Source: Prosthecobacter debontii (GTDB lineage Bacteria; Verrucomicrobiota; Verrucomicrobiia; Chthoniobacterales; Chthoniobacteraceae). Taken from it: DNA of 32,107 bases. Location of the stretch: contig CAMDQC010000046.1 in NCBI GenBank assembly GCA_945905735.1, positions 1-32,107 of the forward strand, in the 5' to 3' direction. The translations under genes were made by a program, and so were the position numbers. Under the pieces are notes generated by a model. The model ran no database searches, was not told the DNA's origin, and was given only the letters and a program-made list of their open reading frames with translations. Below are positions 20,401 to 28,720 of the stretch, one piece after another (positions within the stretch are counted from its first letter, which is position 1; each line of letters begins with the position of its first letter).

Positions 20401-21087
20401 ATCAAGTACGATGAAATGAACCGAGACCCTGACTTGCTGTATTCGTTTAACCGAATCTTCAACGCCACGAAGTCGCCGGACGACGCTGAGACGGAAAAGA
20501 AACTGCGCGTCCCATTCATCAGTCGCCTTGTCGCTACTCACTATAGTTACGAGTCGCTTGTCGTCGCGCAGGCGAAGCTGAATCCACTCACGATCCGGCA
20601 GACCCGGCTTAATGAAATGATCCGCGCCTTAGCTAAGAACCCAAATACCACACCGGCGGAAAACGACCGTCTCGCAGACCTCAAAGAAACACTGGCTCAA
20701 CTCTCCGGGCTCGAAGCTGGCTCTGCGCGGGAAATTGATCGCCGACTCGGGCGTATCGACGAAATCATCGACGGAAGCGCTCCGACGCTCCGCGATTTCC
20801 GGACGAAAGTGTACATCACGAGCGCCGACCAGCTTTATAACAACACCAAGATCAACGACATGGTCTCCAAAGCCGAGAGCGAGCAAAACGACTATCGCCG
20901 CGACTATCGGCTCAACGTGTTCTTTAGCCCGGAAAAGCACCATTTCTATTGGTTTGCCGACAAAGACCTCGGCTGGACATCCAGCGTCTATTTTCGCAAC
21001 GCGCTGATTCTCCTCGGCACATCTGCCGGAATGCTCGTCCTGCTTGGTGCCGTCCTGCGGCGTCAGTTGAACCGCACGGCGACATAG
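17452..21087 (+). CDS. Giant ABC transporter with N-terminal TerB-like and FHA-like regions
   Basis: A 1211-residue fused ABC half-transporter. Residues ~40-155 resemble a TerB-like helical domain (LLVQVLAGFSKQDGVV...). Residues ~165-260 (ILSFGRDASADVTLKG...) resemble an FHA-like beta-sandwich without the usual phosphopeptide motif. A second beta-rich region follows (about 275-450). The ATPase domain (about 460-690) is complete: Walker A GGSGSGKST near 489-497, signature LSGGE near 597, Walker B VFLFDEP near 615-622 and the switch His in VVIHQPS. This ABCG/White-like order ends with an ABC-2 membrane domain having about five helices between 815 and 980, a ~200-residue soluble loop, and a last helix near 1180-1203. 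The substrate is unknown. It stands alone, convergent with pyk. The ATPase and membrane calls are firm; the N-terminal fold names are tentative. Confidence 0.82.
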   Translation: MSTVPPTIPSRIAEISRRSGRVALRGWRRLLGRPGQSEAKSFLPLLVQVLAGFSKQDGVVMEKEVDSALGFLRNDYPETVYSDLTRQFREALGQQQDLSAMAERLRNELQPERKVMLGVQLYDIIARAGKQQAQMDAFQAFTEKLGTAAETQHIVHQLNLSGTGEVAPAASSNSPLEILSFGRDASADVTLKGLHENDRLLAFRYHDLILLKNNSRHPVFVRGRPLEPGSFCRIYAGQRVILDEQVLTFQDLSYYFNAKKNIAVTQVYLELNDSDEVQIARARSRDSILEVRFGLKVQVRALKNMDAMFNNVALRQGTLLNGNLEDRIIFHNDSELVLSDLRRRARALGGRFQLKSYKSVYHVSNQTQRLQVDDILLSPGTSGAVLLKILCDYENRVGQLEVIEAYRDITVGERIVPVGGKCDLKDGDIIRIDAGQGLRCDFSERIIEEERNIVSSIELHDLTCHFGDKVKALDGITFTLNRGDIVCVMGGSGSGKSTLLRAIAGRLPPTRGTVLLNGQSLYDDLDDFKRFIAFIPQDDAFDDHLTVEENLRYAASIRSPHLSKRDRERRVDGRLVELGLAERRDVIVGSAEKKTLSGGERKRLNIGLDMISSADVFLFDEPTSGLSSKDSEHVIEIIRGLAHNKIVLVVIHQPSQRLFQMFNKAVLLDRGGKMVFHGSPSQMLDYFGEAAIHEKGISAETVASEGRRPEFAFDIIETPLHDLSGDEILEEATNGQLIPARRFSPDFWRDRYETHRLYQDMRQISLKQQSTTATPTATEPAKKPVAPPLIKVRAREEWLQFTTLLRRAFLSKLRNLASLFVTLLAPPSLAFVVGWALYFTDKKDVPEGDYVFAHAFHIPTYIFISLLVALFLALMNSVEDIIRDRVILQRERNLNVSIGYYVLAKFLTLCVFSAFQCALFVFVGNWILEVRGMFHIYFLWTFLTAVSGISLGLLVSAVVPNSKTAAMLVPLILIPQLIFGGALIKYDEMNRDPDLLYSFNRIFNATKSPDDAETEKKLRVPFISRLVATHYSYESLVVAQAKLNPLTIRQTRLNEMIRALAKNPNTTPAENDRLADLKETLAQLSGLEAGSAREIDRRLGRIDEIIDGSAPTLRDFRTKVYITSADQLYNNTKINDMVSKAESEQNDYRRDYRLNVFFSPEKHHFYWFADKDLGWTSSVYFRNALILLGTSAGMLVLLGAVLRRQLNRTAT

Positions 21088-21092
21088 CCTTT

Positions 21093-22496
21093 TTATCCGC
21101 CAATGCGCCGGAGTTGGATACCGTCGAAGCTATCGCCGGTGAACATATCTGCGACGATGATGAGATGCTCGCCGGGTTTCGCGAGGCCGCGTTCGAGAAG
21201 CACTTTCTCCGCTGCATTGACTGTCTCGGCTGGCGTCTCGGAAAAATCGAGCTGATGCGCAGTGAGTCCCCGCAGAAGGGAGAGCCGACGGCATTGCTCC
21301 CACGTCGGAGTGAAGGCGTGGATGGGCGCATTCTTCGGGCGTAGCCCTGCGACGTATCCCGCAAGGGTGCCGCGTCGCGTAAAGACGACGAGCTTTGCTT
21401 CGGGAAAGGTGTTCGCGAGTGTCACCGCTGCATTCGCTGTTTTCTCTCGGTCGTTATCGAGTACTGATTTTTGTGCGAAGCCGAGGCCGCCGCTTAGCTC
21501 GATACGCCGTGCGATTTTATCCAGCACGGCGACAGCCTCCACTGGGTAATTCCCCACGCTCGTCTCTCCGCTGAGCATGATGGCATCAGCTTCCTCAAAG
21601 ACTGCATTGGCAACGTCTGTCACCTCCGCGCGTGTCGGCACGGGGTTGGTGATCATACTCTCTAGCATCTGCGTCGCGACGATCACCGGGCGGCCTTGAA
21701 TGATGCACCGGCGCACGATCCGGCGTTGGATGATTGGGAGGTCTTCCATCGGGCACTCAACGCCGAGGTCGCCGCGCGCGACCATCACTGCGTCGGCCAC
21801 TGCGATAATTCCTTCGAGGTTTTCCACCGCGAGTTGGTCCTCGATTTTTGCGACGATCTTTGCCGTGCTGCCATGCGTCAGGAGGACGCTGCGGAGTTGC
21901 TCCACGTCTTGAGGGAACCGGCAAAAACTGAGCGCCACGAAGTCCACGCGCATCGCTGCTGCCAGCGCGACATCGGCGAGATCTTTCTCCGTCAACGCGG
22001 GCAGCTTTACGTGAACACCGGGCAGATTGATATGGCGACGAGACCCCATCTCGCCGGGCGTCAGCACCTCGCAGCGTAGCGCGCTTTCCGTCTTCGAGAG
22101 CACGCGCATGTGGATGAGGCCGTTATCCACGATCACTAAATTGCCGACGTGCAAATCTTCGACGAGGTGATCGTAATTCACTCCTACGCTCATCGTCTCC
22201 GTCGCCGCAGCACCGCGTACGGTGAACTCGAAAATATCTCCGCGCTTCAGCGTAAGTTTCGCAGGGACGTCGCCCGTGCGAATCGCCGGCCCTTGCGTAT
22301 CCAGCAGGATGCCCACGACCTCGCCCGACTCTTCCGCGATTTGACGGATGCGAGGCACGAGTGCCCGGACGGTCTCGTGCTTTGCGTGACTCATGTTGAT
22401 GCGGAAGACCGATACTCCCGCCGCGATGAGCGAGCGGAGCACTTCTGGTGATTCGGTGGCCGGGCCCAGCGTCACCACGATCTTTGTCTTACGCAT
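21093..22496 (-). CDS. pyk: Pyruvate kinase
   Basis: A 467-residue protein of normal length for bacterial pyruvate kinase, which makes pyruvate and ATP from phosphoenolpyruvate and ADP in the last step of glycolysis. Visible hallmarks are KIVVTLGPATES (residues 5-16), FRINMSHA with R32 and N34, the B domain, the active-site IVAKIED with its Lys, MVARGDLGVE near 238, and VATQMLESMITNPVPTRAE. The C-terminal regulatory domain is present (LSGETSVGNYPVEAV ... RGLAKPGEHLIIVADM). It is convergent with the ABC transporter gene with a gap of only 5 bp, and a cyclophilin gene lies 12 bp upstream on the same strand, so the two are probably co-transcribed. Confidence 0.96.
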   Translation of the reverse strand: MRKTKIVVTLGPATESPEVLRSLIAAGVSVFRINMSHAKHETVRALVPRIRQIAEESGEVVGILLDTQGPAIRTGDVPAKLTLKRGDIFEFTVRGAAATETMSVGVNYDHLVEDLHVGNLVIVDNGLIHMRVLSKTESALRCEVLTPGEMGSRRHINLPGVHVKLPALTEKDLADVALAAAMRVDFVALSFCRFPQDVEQLRSVLLTHGSTAKIVAKIEDQLAVENLEGIIAVADAVMVARGDLGVECPMEDLPIIQRRIVRRCIIQGRPVIVATQMLESMITNPVPTRAEVTDVANAVFEEADAIMLSGETSVGNYPVEAVAVLDKIARRIELSGGLGFAQKSVLDNDREKTANAAVTLANTFPEAKLVVFTRRGTLAGYVAGLRPKNAPIHAFTPTWEQCRRLSLLRGLTAHQLDFSETPAETVNAAEKVLLERGLAKPGEHLIIVADMFTGDSFDGIQLRRIGG

Positions 22497-22508
22497 CGGG
22501 TATTCTAT

Positions 22509-23006
22509 TTAGCCGAGAATCTTATTCCACTTATCGAGGTTCGCCTTTTGCGCGGCGAACAGATCATCTGTTGAATCTAATACCTCGATGCTTTTGATTT
22601 TATCGCCTTGCGCGATGGTATCCACGACGTTCTGGCCCTTCGTTACGTTGCCGAAAACGGAGTGCTTGCCGTCGAGATGGGGCGTCGGTCCGTGGGTGAT
22701 GAAAAACTGGCTGCCATTCGTGCCGGGTCCGGCATTTGCCATCGAGAAAACTCCAGCGGTCGAGTGCCGTAGTGAGCGGTCGAACTCGTCGCCGAACTTG
22801 TAGCCTGGCCCACCTGCGCCTGTGCCTGTCGGGTCGCCGCCCTGAATCATGAAGTTGGCGATGACGCGGTGAAACTTGATTCCATTGTAATAACCACGCT
22901 TGGCGAGGTTGAGGAAATTGGCTGCCGTCATAGGGACCTTGCTCGCGTAGAGCGTTCCTTCGATGCTGCCTTTGTCTGTATTGATGATGATGCGAATGTC
23001 TTCCAT
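22509..23006 (-). CDS. Cyclophilin-type peptidyl-prolyl isomerase
   Basis: A 165-residue cyclophilin that catalyses cis-trans isomerisation of Xaa-Pro bonds. The frame is open upstream to 23186, but I chose ATG 23006 because the family sequence starts there ([20 protein letters not shown]) and the extension has no recognisable homology. Active-site residues are visible: R47 and F52 in [21 protein letters not shown]55, M89, Q100 and F102 in GSQFFITH, and H115 in GKHSVFG. The Trp that contacts cyclosporin in human CypA is replaced by His110, as often in bacterial forms. No signal peptide is present, so it is probably cytoplasmic. It is the first gene of a likely two-gene unit with pyk. Confidence 0.92.
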   Translation of the reverse strand: MEDIRIIINTDKGSIEGTLYASKVPMTAANFLNLAKRGYYNGIKFHRVIANFMIQGGDPTGTGAGGPGYKFGDEFDRSLRHSTAGVFSMANAGPGTNGSQFFITHGPTPHLDGKHSVFGNVTKGQNVVDTIAQGDKIKSIEVLDSTDDLFAAQKANLDKWNKILG

Positions 23007-23176
23007 GTAGGCGTGTACCGTGTCGGCTCGACGGGCGGGAATCAAGACTTCGTAAGCTCCGTGCGGTAAAAATCTCACGCTCTTCGGCATATCCGATGGA
23101 GTCGTTGGCTTACGCAGAGCGTATGGGGTCTTTTTTGCTCCCCAGCGAATGGCGACAGGCGATACACCGATGCCGT

Positions 23177-25753
23177 ATGCGTCCATTTATCTATCTACTC
23201 GCCGCCTCGTCCGCCCTCGCACTTGAAATCCGCGTTGCACCCGATGGGCCGGTTTCTTCGCTCGCTGCGGCTCGCGATGCTGTTCGCGCGGCGCGGGAAA
23301 AGGGCGATAGTTCTCCCGCTCGCGTGGTGGTTGCCGATGGCCTGTATTCACACACGGAGGCGGTTGTTTTCGAGCCCCGCGATGGCGGCGTGACGTATGA
23401 AGCGGCACCGGGGGCGAGGCCGGTTTTTTCCGGAGGGAAGAAGATTGGCGGTTGGAAGAAGGACGGTGCCCTTTGGACGACGAAGACAGATTTGCAGTTC
23501 GATGCGCTGTGGATCAATGATCAGCGCGCCCAGCGTGCGCGCACGCCGAACAAGGGGTTCATCCAGGCGATGGGGCAGCCGACTTCGCCGATTGTCGCGA
23601 GCACCGGGGAAGCTGGGAGCTCGCTGCTCGCGGTCGCGCCGGAGTTTGCCGCGCCGCTCGCTGCGCTGAAGGGCGATGAGGCGAATGATGTGAATGTCCT
23701 CGTCTATTTCAACTGGGACATGAACCGCCATCGCCTCGCGGCGGCGAAGGCGGACGGCACGTTGCAGTTCACCGGGCCGTTGCGCGGGCCGTTTTTCTCG
23801 CTCGCGCCGTTTCACAATATGCGGCTGGAAAACTACCGCGCCGCGCTTGATCAGAAGGGCGAGTGGTTCCTCGCTCGCGACGGCACGCTCAGCTACATGG
23901 GCGACGAGCCGAAGGAAGCCGTCGCGCCCGTCGCGCCCCAGTGGCTCATCATCCGCGGCGATGCAAAGGCGGACAAGCTGGTGAAAGGGCTGGCGTTTCG
24001 CGGGCTGGCATTCCGGCATCAGGGCTGGACGCTGCCTAAGGAAGGCGCGTTCTTTGGACAGGCGGAGAGCAAGCTCATCTCGGCAATCGAAGCGGACGGC
24101 GCGCGCGACGTGGTGTTCGAGGATTGCGAGTTCGGCCACACGCTCACGACCGCGGCGTGGTTCCGCCGCGGGTGCAGCGAAATCACGCTTCGCAAATGCC
24201 ACATCCACGACCTCGGCGCGGGCGGCGTGAAGATCGGCGACCCGGCGATTTCTCAAGTCGGCCCGGAGCACACGCATCACGTGCTCGTGGAAAATACGAT
24301 CATCTCCGGCGGTGGACGTCACTTTCCGGGCGGCATCGGCGCGACGATTTTCCATGCGAGCGACACGACGCTGCGGCATTGCGACATCGGGGATTTTTAC
24401 TACAGCGCCGTGAGCATCGGCTGGACGTGGGGCTACAAACAAACGGCCTGCGCGCGCAACGTCGTGGAGCATTGCAAACTGCATCATCTCGGCTGGTCGG
24501 AGATGTCGGATCTCGCCGCCGTTTACACGCTCGGGCCGCAGCCGGGCACGGTCATCCGCGACTGCTGGGTGCACGACATCGGCTGCCTCAGCTACGGCGG
24601 ATGGGGCCTTTACAACGACGAAGGTAGCACCGGCATCGTGTGGGAAAACAACCTCGTCCACGACACGCAGGACGGCGGCTATCACCAGCACTACGGACGC
24701 GGAAACATCGTCCGCAACAACATCTTCGCCAACCAGCGCGAGGTGCAGGTCCGGCGCAGCAAACCCGAGGAGTTCCTCGCGTTCTCGTTCGAGCAAAACA
24801 TCGTCGTGTTCAAAGAAGGCCGGCTGTTTGGTCACGTGGACAAAAACTGGTTCGACGGCCGCGTGGCGGTGAACCGCAACCTTTACTGGAAGACGGGCGG
24901 CAAGCCGTTCGACTTCGCCGGAAAAACGTGGGACGACTGGCGGCTGTGGGGCTTCGACGCCGAAGGAATCATCGCCGACCCGATGTTTGCCGATGTGGAG
25001 AAAGGCGACTTCACCCTGCGCGCCGGGTCGCCCGCGGACAGGATTGGCTTCAAGCCCTTCGACTGGCGCAAAGCCGGCGTGACCGGCGACGCTGCGTGGA
25101 AGGCGCTCGCCGCCCGGCCCCTCCCGCCGATGGTCTATGGCGCAAAACCCAAAGCGCCGCCGCTCAAACTCACGGACGGATTTGAAGGCACGGTCATCGG
25201 CGGCAAGCCCACGCAGGCCACCGGTGGATACAAGAAAGGCGACATCATCCGCGTCGTCGGCGAAGGTGCGGCGACCGGAGCGCGCTGCCTGCAACTCACC
25301 GACGGACCGGACATCGACCCCGCATTTGACCCCCACTTTTACTACCACCCCGGCCACGACAAAGGCACCACGCGCGTCGCATTTTCCATCAAGCTGGAGC
25401 CGGGCTTTCACCTCGTCCACGAATGGCGCGAAGACCGCGCCGACGGCGGCAAAGCGTACCAGAGCGGACCGATGCTCAACTTTGACAAAGGCGCGCTCTC
25501 CGTCCCCGGACGCAAGCTCGCCGACATCCCGGCCAGCGTCTGGCTGCGCATCGAGCTCACCGCAAAAGTGGGCGAGGATCGCGACAACACATTCACCCTC
25601 ACAGTAACCGAAGCCGGTAAGGCGACGCAGCGTTTCGAGAAGCTCCCCTTTGCGAGCACGACAAGCGCCCGCCTCGACTGGCTCGGCTTCATCGGCGCGG
25701 GAAAAGCGGCGGCGAAGGCGTGGGTGGATGATGTGGAGATTGGGAACGAGTGA
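23177..25753 (+). CDS. Secreted right-handed beta-helix protein with C-terminal jelly-roll-like domain
   Basis: An 858-residue protein. The start ATG 23177 begins a short signal peptide ([17 protein letters not shown]); the frame is open further upstream but that part overlaps the cyclophilin side and lacks homology. Residues ~19-120 match the N-terminal module of PL6/GH-like parallel beta-helix proteins ([20 protein letters not shown]). Residues ~290-560 contain the beta-helix repeats ([75 protein letters not shown]). The last ~190 residues ([13 protein letters not shown] ... [12 protein letters not shown]) look like a carbohydrate-binding or laminin-G-like sandwich. Such proteins usually act on polysaccharides outside the cell; the substrate cannot be assigned. 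No catalytic residues can be named. Confidence 0.8.
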   Translation: MRPFIYLLAASSALALEIRVAPDGPVSSLAAARDAVRAAREKGDSSPARVVVADGLYSHTEAVVFEPRDGGVTYEAAPGARPVFSGGKKIGGWKKDGALWTTKTDLQFDALWINDQRAQRARTPNKGFIQAMGQPTSPIVASTGEAGSSLLAVAPEFAAPLAALKGDEANDVNVLVYFNWDMNRHRLAAAKADGTLQFTGPLRGPFFSLAPFHNMRLENYRAALDQKGEWFLARDGTLSYMGDEPKEAVAPVAPQWLIIRGDAKADKLVKGLAFRGLAFRHQGWTLPKEGAFFGQAESKLISAIEADGARDVVFEDCEFGHTLTTAAWFRRGCSEITLRKCHIHDLGAGGVKIGDPAISQVGPEHTHHVLVENTIISGGGRHFPGGIGATIFHASDTTLRHCDIGDFYYSAVSIGWTWGYKQTACARNVVEHCKLHHLGWSEMSDLAAVYTLGPQPGTVIRDCWVHDIGCLSYGGWGLYNDEGSTGIVWENNLVHDTQDGGYHQHYGRGNIVRNNIFANQREVQVRRSKPEEFLAFSFEQNIVVFKEGRLFGHVDKNWFDGRVAVNRNLYWKTGGKPFDFAGKTWDDWRLWGFDAEGIIADPMFADVEKGDFTLRAGSPADRIGFKPFDWRKAGVTGDAAWKALAARPLPPMVYGAKPKAPPLKLTDGFEGTVIGGKPTQATGGYKKGDIIRVVGEGAATGARCLQLTDGPDIDPAFDPHFYYHPGHDKGTTRVAFSIKLEPGFHLVHEWREDRADGGKAYQSGPMLNFDKGALSVPGRKLADIPASVWLRIELTAKVGEDRDNTFTLTVTEAGKATQRFEKLPFASTTSARLDWLGFIGAGKAAAKAWVDDVEIGNE

Positions 25754-26103
25754 GTGAGGCGCACCGCGTCCACGCTCTCTACCTTCCAATTCTGGGTGTG
25801 GTGGTAATCTCCCCGAAGGGCGTTGGTCAGGTATATGTTAGCTTAATTGGTAGGGCGTTATTCTCTCTGCTCTGTGTAATGGTGTAAGATATACATAAGT
25901 GGCGATCGGGGATTCCTCTGGAAGGTGTCCTTAATTCAAGTGAGAGCCGGTTGAATCGAGAAACAAAAGAAGCCGGGGCTTGACAGGAAGCCGAGCATTC
26001 CCGTATCCAAAGCTTGATATAAATATGAAAGTTAATTCGAAACAGCACGCCGCTCTGAAAATAGCCGCTGGAGCCCGTAACATCACAAGCCAAACCCACG
26101 CAA
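25754..26103. other. Intergenic region upstream of the cold-shock gene
   Basis: This 350-bp gap is clearly AT-richer than the rest of the window. It holds no supported gene. Its last ~120 bp probably form the promoter and long 5' leader of the cold-shock gene. TTAGCTTAATTGGTAGGGC at about 25838-25856 resembles a tRNA D-arm, but no complete cloverleaf can be built around it. Confidence 0.5.
25980..26009 (+). promoter_or_regulatory. Possible sigma-70 promoter of the cold-shock gene
   Basis: A perfect TTGACA (25980-25985) is followed after 18 bp by TATCCA (26004-26009), a weak -10. The leader to the ATG would then be roughly 85-90 nt, which fits the long untranslated leaders of cold-shock genes. 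The -35 is convincing, the -10 less so. Confidence 0.35.
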
Positions 26104-26301
26104 ATGTCTGAAGGTACTATTAAACGCATCACGGACAAAGGTTTTGGATTCATCGAGAGTGCTTCAAAGGTGGACTTGTTTTTTCATCACACTTCGGTGG
26201 AAGGCGTGACTTTTGACCAACTTACGGTGGGTCAAAAAGTAAGTTATAAAGAGAGCCAGGGACCAAAGGGCCCGCGTGCGGAGAACGTGAAGCCTGTATA
26301 G
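26104..26301 (+). CDS. Cold-shock domain protein (CspA family)
   Basis: A 65-residue single cold-shock domain, the usual length of CspA-type RNA chaperones that bind single-stranded RNA or DNA. RNP1 (KGFGFI, residues 12-17) and RNP2 (DLFFHH, residues 24-29) are intact, with the aromatic residues that stack on bases. The C-terminus (QGPKGPRAENVKPV) matches the family's last strand. It stands alone, preceded by an AT-rich leader. It cannot be told whether it is cold-induced or constitutive. No Shine-Dalgarno site is evident. Confidence 0.95.
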   Translation: MSEGTIKRITDKGFGFIESASKVDLFFHHTSVEGVTFDQLTVGQKVSYKESQGPKGPRAENVKPV

Positions 26302-26432
26302 TTGGCTACTGCCCCATTAGGGGAACTCTCAGGGAAGCGAGGAGTGGTTGCGATGGGCGTTCCAATTTGAAGGGTCACAGCCTTTTACATTGCGAAGGCT
26401 GACATCGTCTCGATGGGCGCAGAGAATACTTG

Positions 26433-27725
26433 TTACCTCGGAAGCGCCGAGTCGGGCGGAATCTCGCCGCGGATCATGCGCGCGCCCTGCCCGGTGAGCT
26501 TGAGGTAAAAGTCGGATGGCAGGCCGTCGAGGGTCACAAACTTATCCTGCGGGTTCACGGGCACATCGCTCGTGCATTTGAAGATAGCGGTGGCTTCGTC
26601 CACTTCGTCGAACATCGCGATGTAGAGACTGTCGGCTCCGGCCTTTTTCGCGGCGGCGAATTGCGACCACAGGAACTCGCCTTTGAGCCGCGGGATGCTG
26701 TCGAAGGATTTGCCTTTCATGTTGAACCAACTGAATCCGGGGAATGCTACGGGCAGGTAGTCGAGCCCGCGTTCGCGGCACCAAGCGATGTCGGGTTTGA
26801 TCAGTTTCTCGCCGTGTTGTGCGGCTTCGGCGGGCGTTTTGTAGCGACCTACGGTCCATGGGCTCACGACATCGGCGAGCTTCAGGACGTCGTGCAGTGC
26901 GGGGTCGTTCACGGCGTCGCGGGTGAGTTCGCGCCATCCGGTGGGGACGCCGAGCATGACGGTGCAGCCGTCCTTTTTCAAAAACTCCACGAGCTTCCCG
27001 CACTCGGCGACGGTGTAGTCGCGGTCTTTGTTGAAGCCTACACCCCATACGACGACGAGCGGCTTTCCCCGATGGCGCAGATACGCGGGGTCTTCGGTGA
27101 TGTGCATTTTCGTGCGCAGCCCGTGCCAGTCGTCGGCGACTTCTGCGACGCGGTCTTTGCGCATCCCGCTGAGGTCGTACATCACGGCGTATGCGCGGCC
27201 AAAGTGGTTTGCGCCTTCGCGGCAGTGGTCGAGCACGATGTTGTTCGCTCGAAGTTGGCGCGCGTCGCGGAGCGGTCCGCCGAAGCGCTGCACGAACACG
27301 CCGTCGATGCCGTAGTCGAGCATCCATTTGAAATGCCGCAGCACCGTCTCCTTTTTCGCCGAGCTGAAAACTTCCGCGGTGCGTCCGTCGGCGAGCTTTA
27401 GGTCGGTGGGAAAGCGCTCGTCGGCTGCGAGCTCGGAGACGTCCGGCCACATATCGACTTTCAAGTTTCCCGGCGCGGGGCGGGCGTTGTTCTTTGTCCA
27501 ATGATGATACGCCCGACCGACGCCGTCGCCCTCAGCGTTGAACCATCCTTGATAGCCTCACATCACCCTTCCGGTGAGCGAGCTTGCATCGACTGTGTGA
27601 ACAGTCTTGCCCGTGTAAGGGCGCATCGTCGCATCATTCACCGCCGCGAGTTCTGCGGGCGACGAGGCGGCTAGGCGTAGCGCAAAAACGCACGCACAGG
27701 CGTGCAGGAAAAGAAATCGGAACAT
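26433..27725 (-). pseudogene. GH71/99-like secreted protein interrupted by an in-frame TGA at a Cys position
   Basis: The minus-strand frame runs from ATG 27725 (an in-frame ATG at 27755 is also possible) to the stop at 26433, about 430 codons, with one TGA at 27558-27560 (codon 56). A signal peptide is clear (MFRFLFLHACACVFALRLAA). Before the TGA the sequence is SSLTGRVM and after it GYQGWFNAEGDGVGRAYHHW, which joins into the conserved VM-C-GYQGWF start of GH71/99-like proteins. The remainder continues normally: VDMWPDVSEL, MLDYGIDGVFVQRF, KPLVVVWGVGF, PGFSWFN, and YIAMFDEVDEATAIFK near the end. These proteins have a TIM-barrel related to endo-acting alpha-mannosidases and glucanases and are probably exported. 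The stop falls where relatives, as I recall them, have Cys. A shorter product from TTG 27464 would lack the signal peptide and first strand. Confidence 0.72.
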
Positions 27726-27771
27726 GAAGGCAACGCTTAGTCTTCGATAAGACATGGCGCAAACCCACTTT

Positions 27772-28632
27772 TCAAATTCCCACCGGATGCCATGCCGTCT
27801 TTAACTCTACGGTATCGAGAATCCAGTAAGGAGACTGCGCCTTTTCGCTGGCCCACTCTGAGGGGGTGAGCGTCCGGCCGGCGTAGCGCTTCATATTCAG
27901 CGCGCTGCCGGAGCGGAGGATGGCGCTGATGGCGGAGTCTCCGGCTCCATCCACGATGGCGTTGATGTCCATGTGGCTGGCGAAGTGGGGCGCGAGTTCG
28001 GCGCGGGAGCCGGTGAGCACGTTCACCACGCCGCCGGGGAGGTCGCTCGTGGCGAGGACTTCGGCAAAAGTGATGGCGGGCAGCGGGGTCGTGTTGCTGG
28101 CGAGGACGATGCACGTATTCCCGCTTGCGATGATCGGGGCGACTAGCGAGACGAGCCCGAGGAGTGCCGGTGCGTCGGGGCAGACGGCGACCGTCACGCC
28201 GGAGGCCTCGGGGAAGGTGAAGTTAAAGTGGGGCGAGGAGACGGGATTTACGGTGCTGAAAACCTGCGAGTATTTATCCGTCCAGCCCGCGTAGTGGACG
28301 AGCCGATCAATGGCGGCATCCACTTCCGCAGCGGCTCCTTTTGTCCCGGCGCGGGAAAGTTCGGCAGCCAGCTCGGCGGCGCGCATTTGCAGCATCTCGG
28401 CGGCGCGGTAAAGGATTTGGCCACGGAGGTAGGCGGACGCTTTTTCCCAGCCGGGTTGCGCTTTGCGGGCGGCGACGGCGGCGTCGCGGAAGTCCTTGCG
28501 CGAGGCGACGCAGTAGTTGCCGAGGCTTGTGCCATCGGGCGCGAGAGCCGGAGTGACGCGACCGCTTTCGCCGCGCGGGAATTTCCCGCCGATGGAGAGT
28601 TTGTAGGTTTTCAGAACATTGAGGCGTGCCAT
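27772..28632 (-). CDS. Short aldehyde-dehydrogenase-like protein without catalytic half
   Basis: Predicted 286 residues from ATG 28632 (MARLNVLKTYKLSIGGKFPR); an ATG five codons upstream is also possible. It follows the N-terminal, NAD-binding half of aldehyde dehydrogenases: IGGKFPRGESGR, AARKAQPGWEKASAYLRGQI, EASGVTVAVCPDAPALLGLV, GNTCIVLASNTTPLPA, LPGGVVNVLTG. It then ends where the catalytic domain should begin, without the catalytic Cys or its surrounding motif. Classical enzymes have about 480-500 residues. The frame ends cleanly (TAWHPVGI, TGA), and similarly short ALDH-like proteins are, as I recall, encoded next to full-length ones in some bacteria, so this could be a genuine pseudo-enzyme; no partner is within the window. 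It is 46 bp upstream of the GH71/99-like gene on the same strand, and divergent from the POT gene. Confidence 0.7.
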   Translation of the reverse strand: MARLNVLKTYKLSIGGKFPRGESGRVTPALAPDGTSLGNYCVASRKDFRDAAVAARKAQPGWEKASAYLRGQILYRAAEMLQMRAAELAAELSRAGTKGAAAEVDAAIDRLVHYAGWTDKYSQVFSTVNPVSSPHFNFTFPEASGVTVAVCPDAPALLGLVSLVAPIIASGNTCIVLASNTTPLPAITFAEVLATSDLPGGVVNVLTGSRAELAPHFASHMDINAIVDGAGDSAISAILRSGSALNMKRYAGRTLTPSEWASEKAQSPYWILDTVELKTAWHPVGI

Positions 28633-28720
28633 GCGCGCAGCATCCACGGCGGCGCACGATGTTCAACGCGGAAATGCGGGACATTTGCAAAACGAGCCGA
28701 TAGGAAGCGCGCACCATTCT

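Noticed and set aside
22509-23186. Longer cyclophilin starting upstream of 23006
   Set aside because: The extra 60 residues have no homology to the family, whose first strand begins at the ATG at 23006.
23348-25789. An 813-codon minus-strand frame opposite the beta-helix gene
   Set aside because: Antisense shadow; the plus-strand protein has a signal peptide and clear repeats, this one has none.
25838-25960. tRNA-like D-arm (TTAGCTTAATTGGTAGGGC) and a T-arm-like GGTTGAATC about 110 bases later
   Set aside because: No paired acceptor stem or anticodon arm can be formed, and the spacing is too long for a tRNA; chance or a very decayed relic.
26302-26432. Terminator after the cold-shock gene (CCCC-ATTA-GGGG)
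   Set aside because: Only a 4-bp stem and no T-run.
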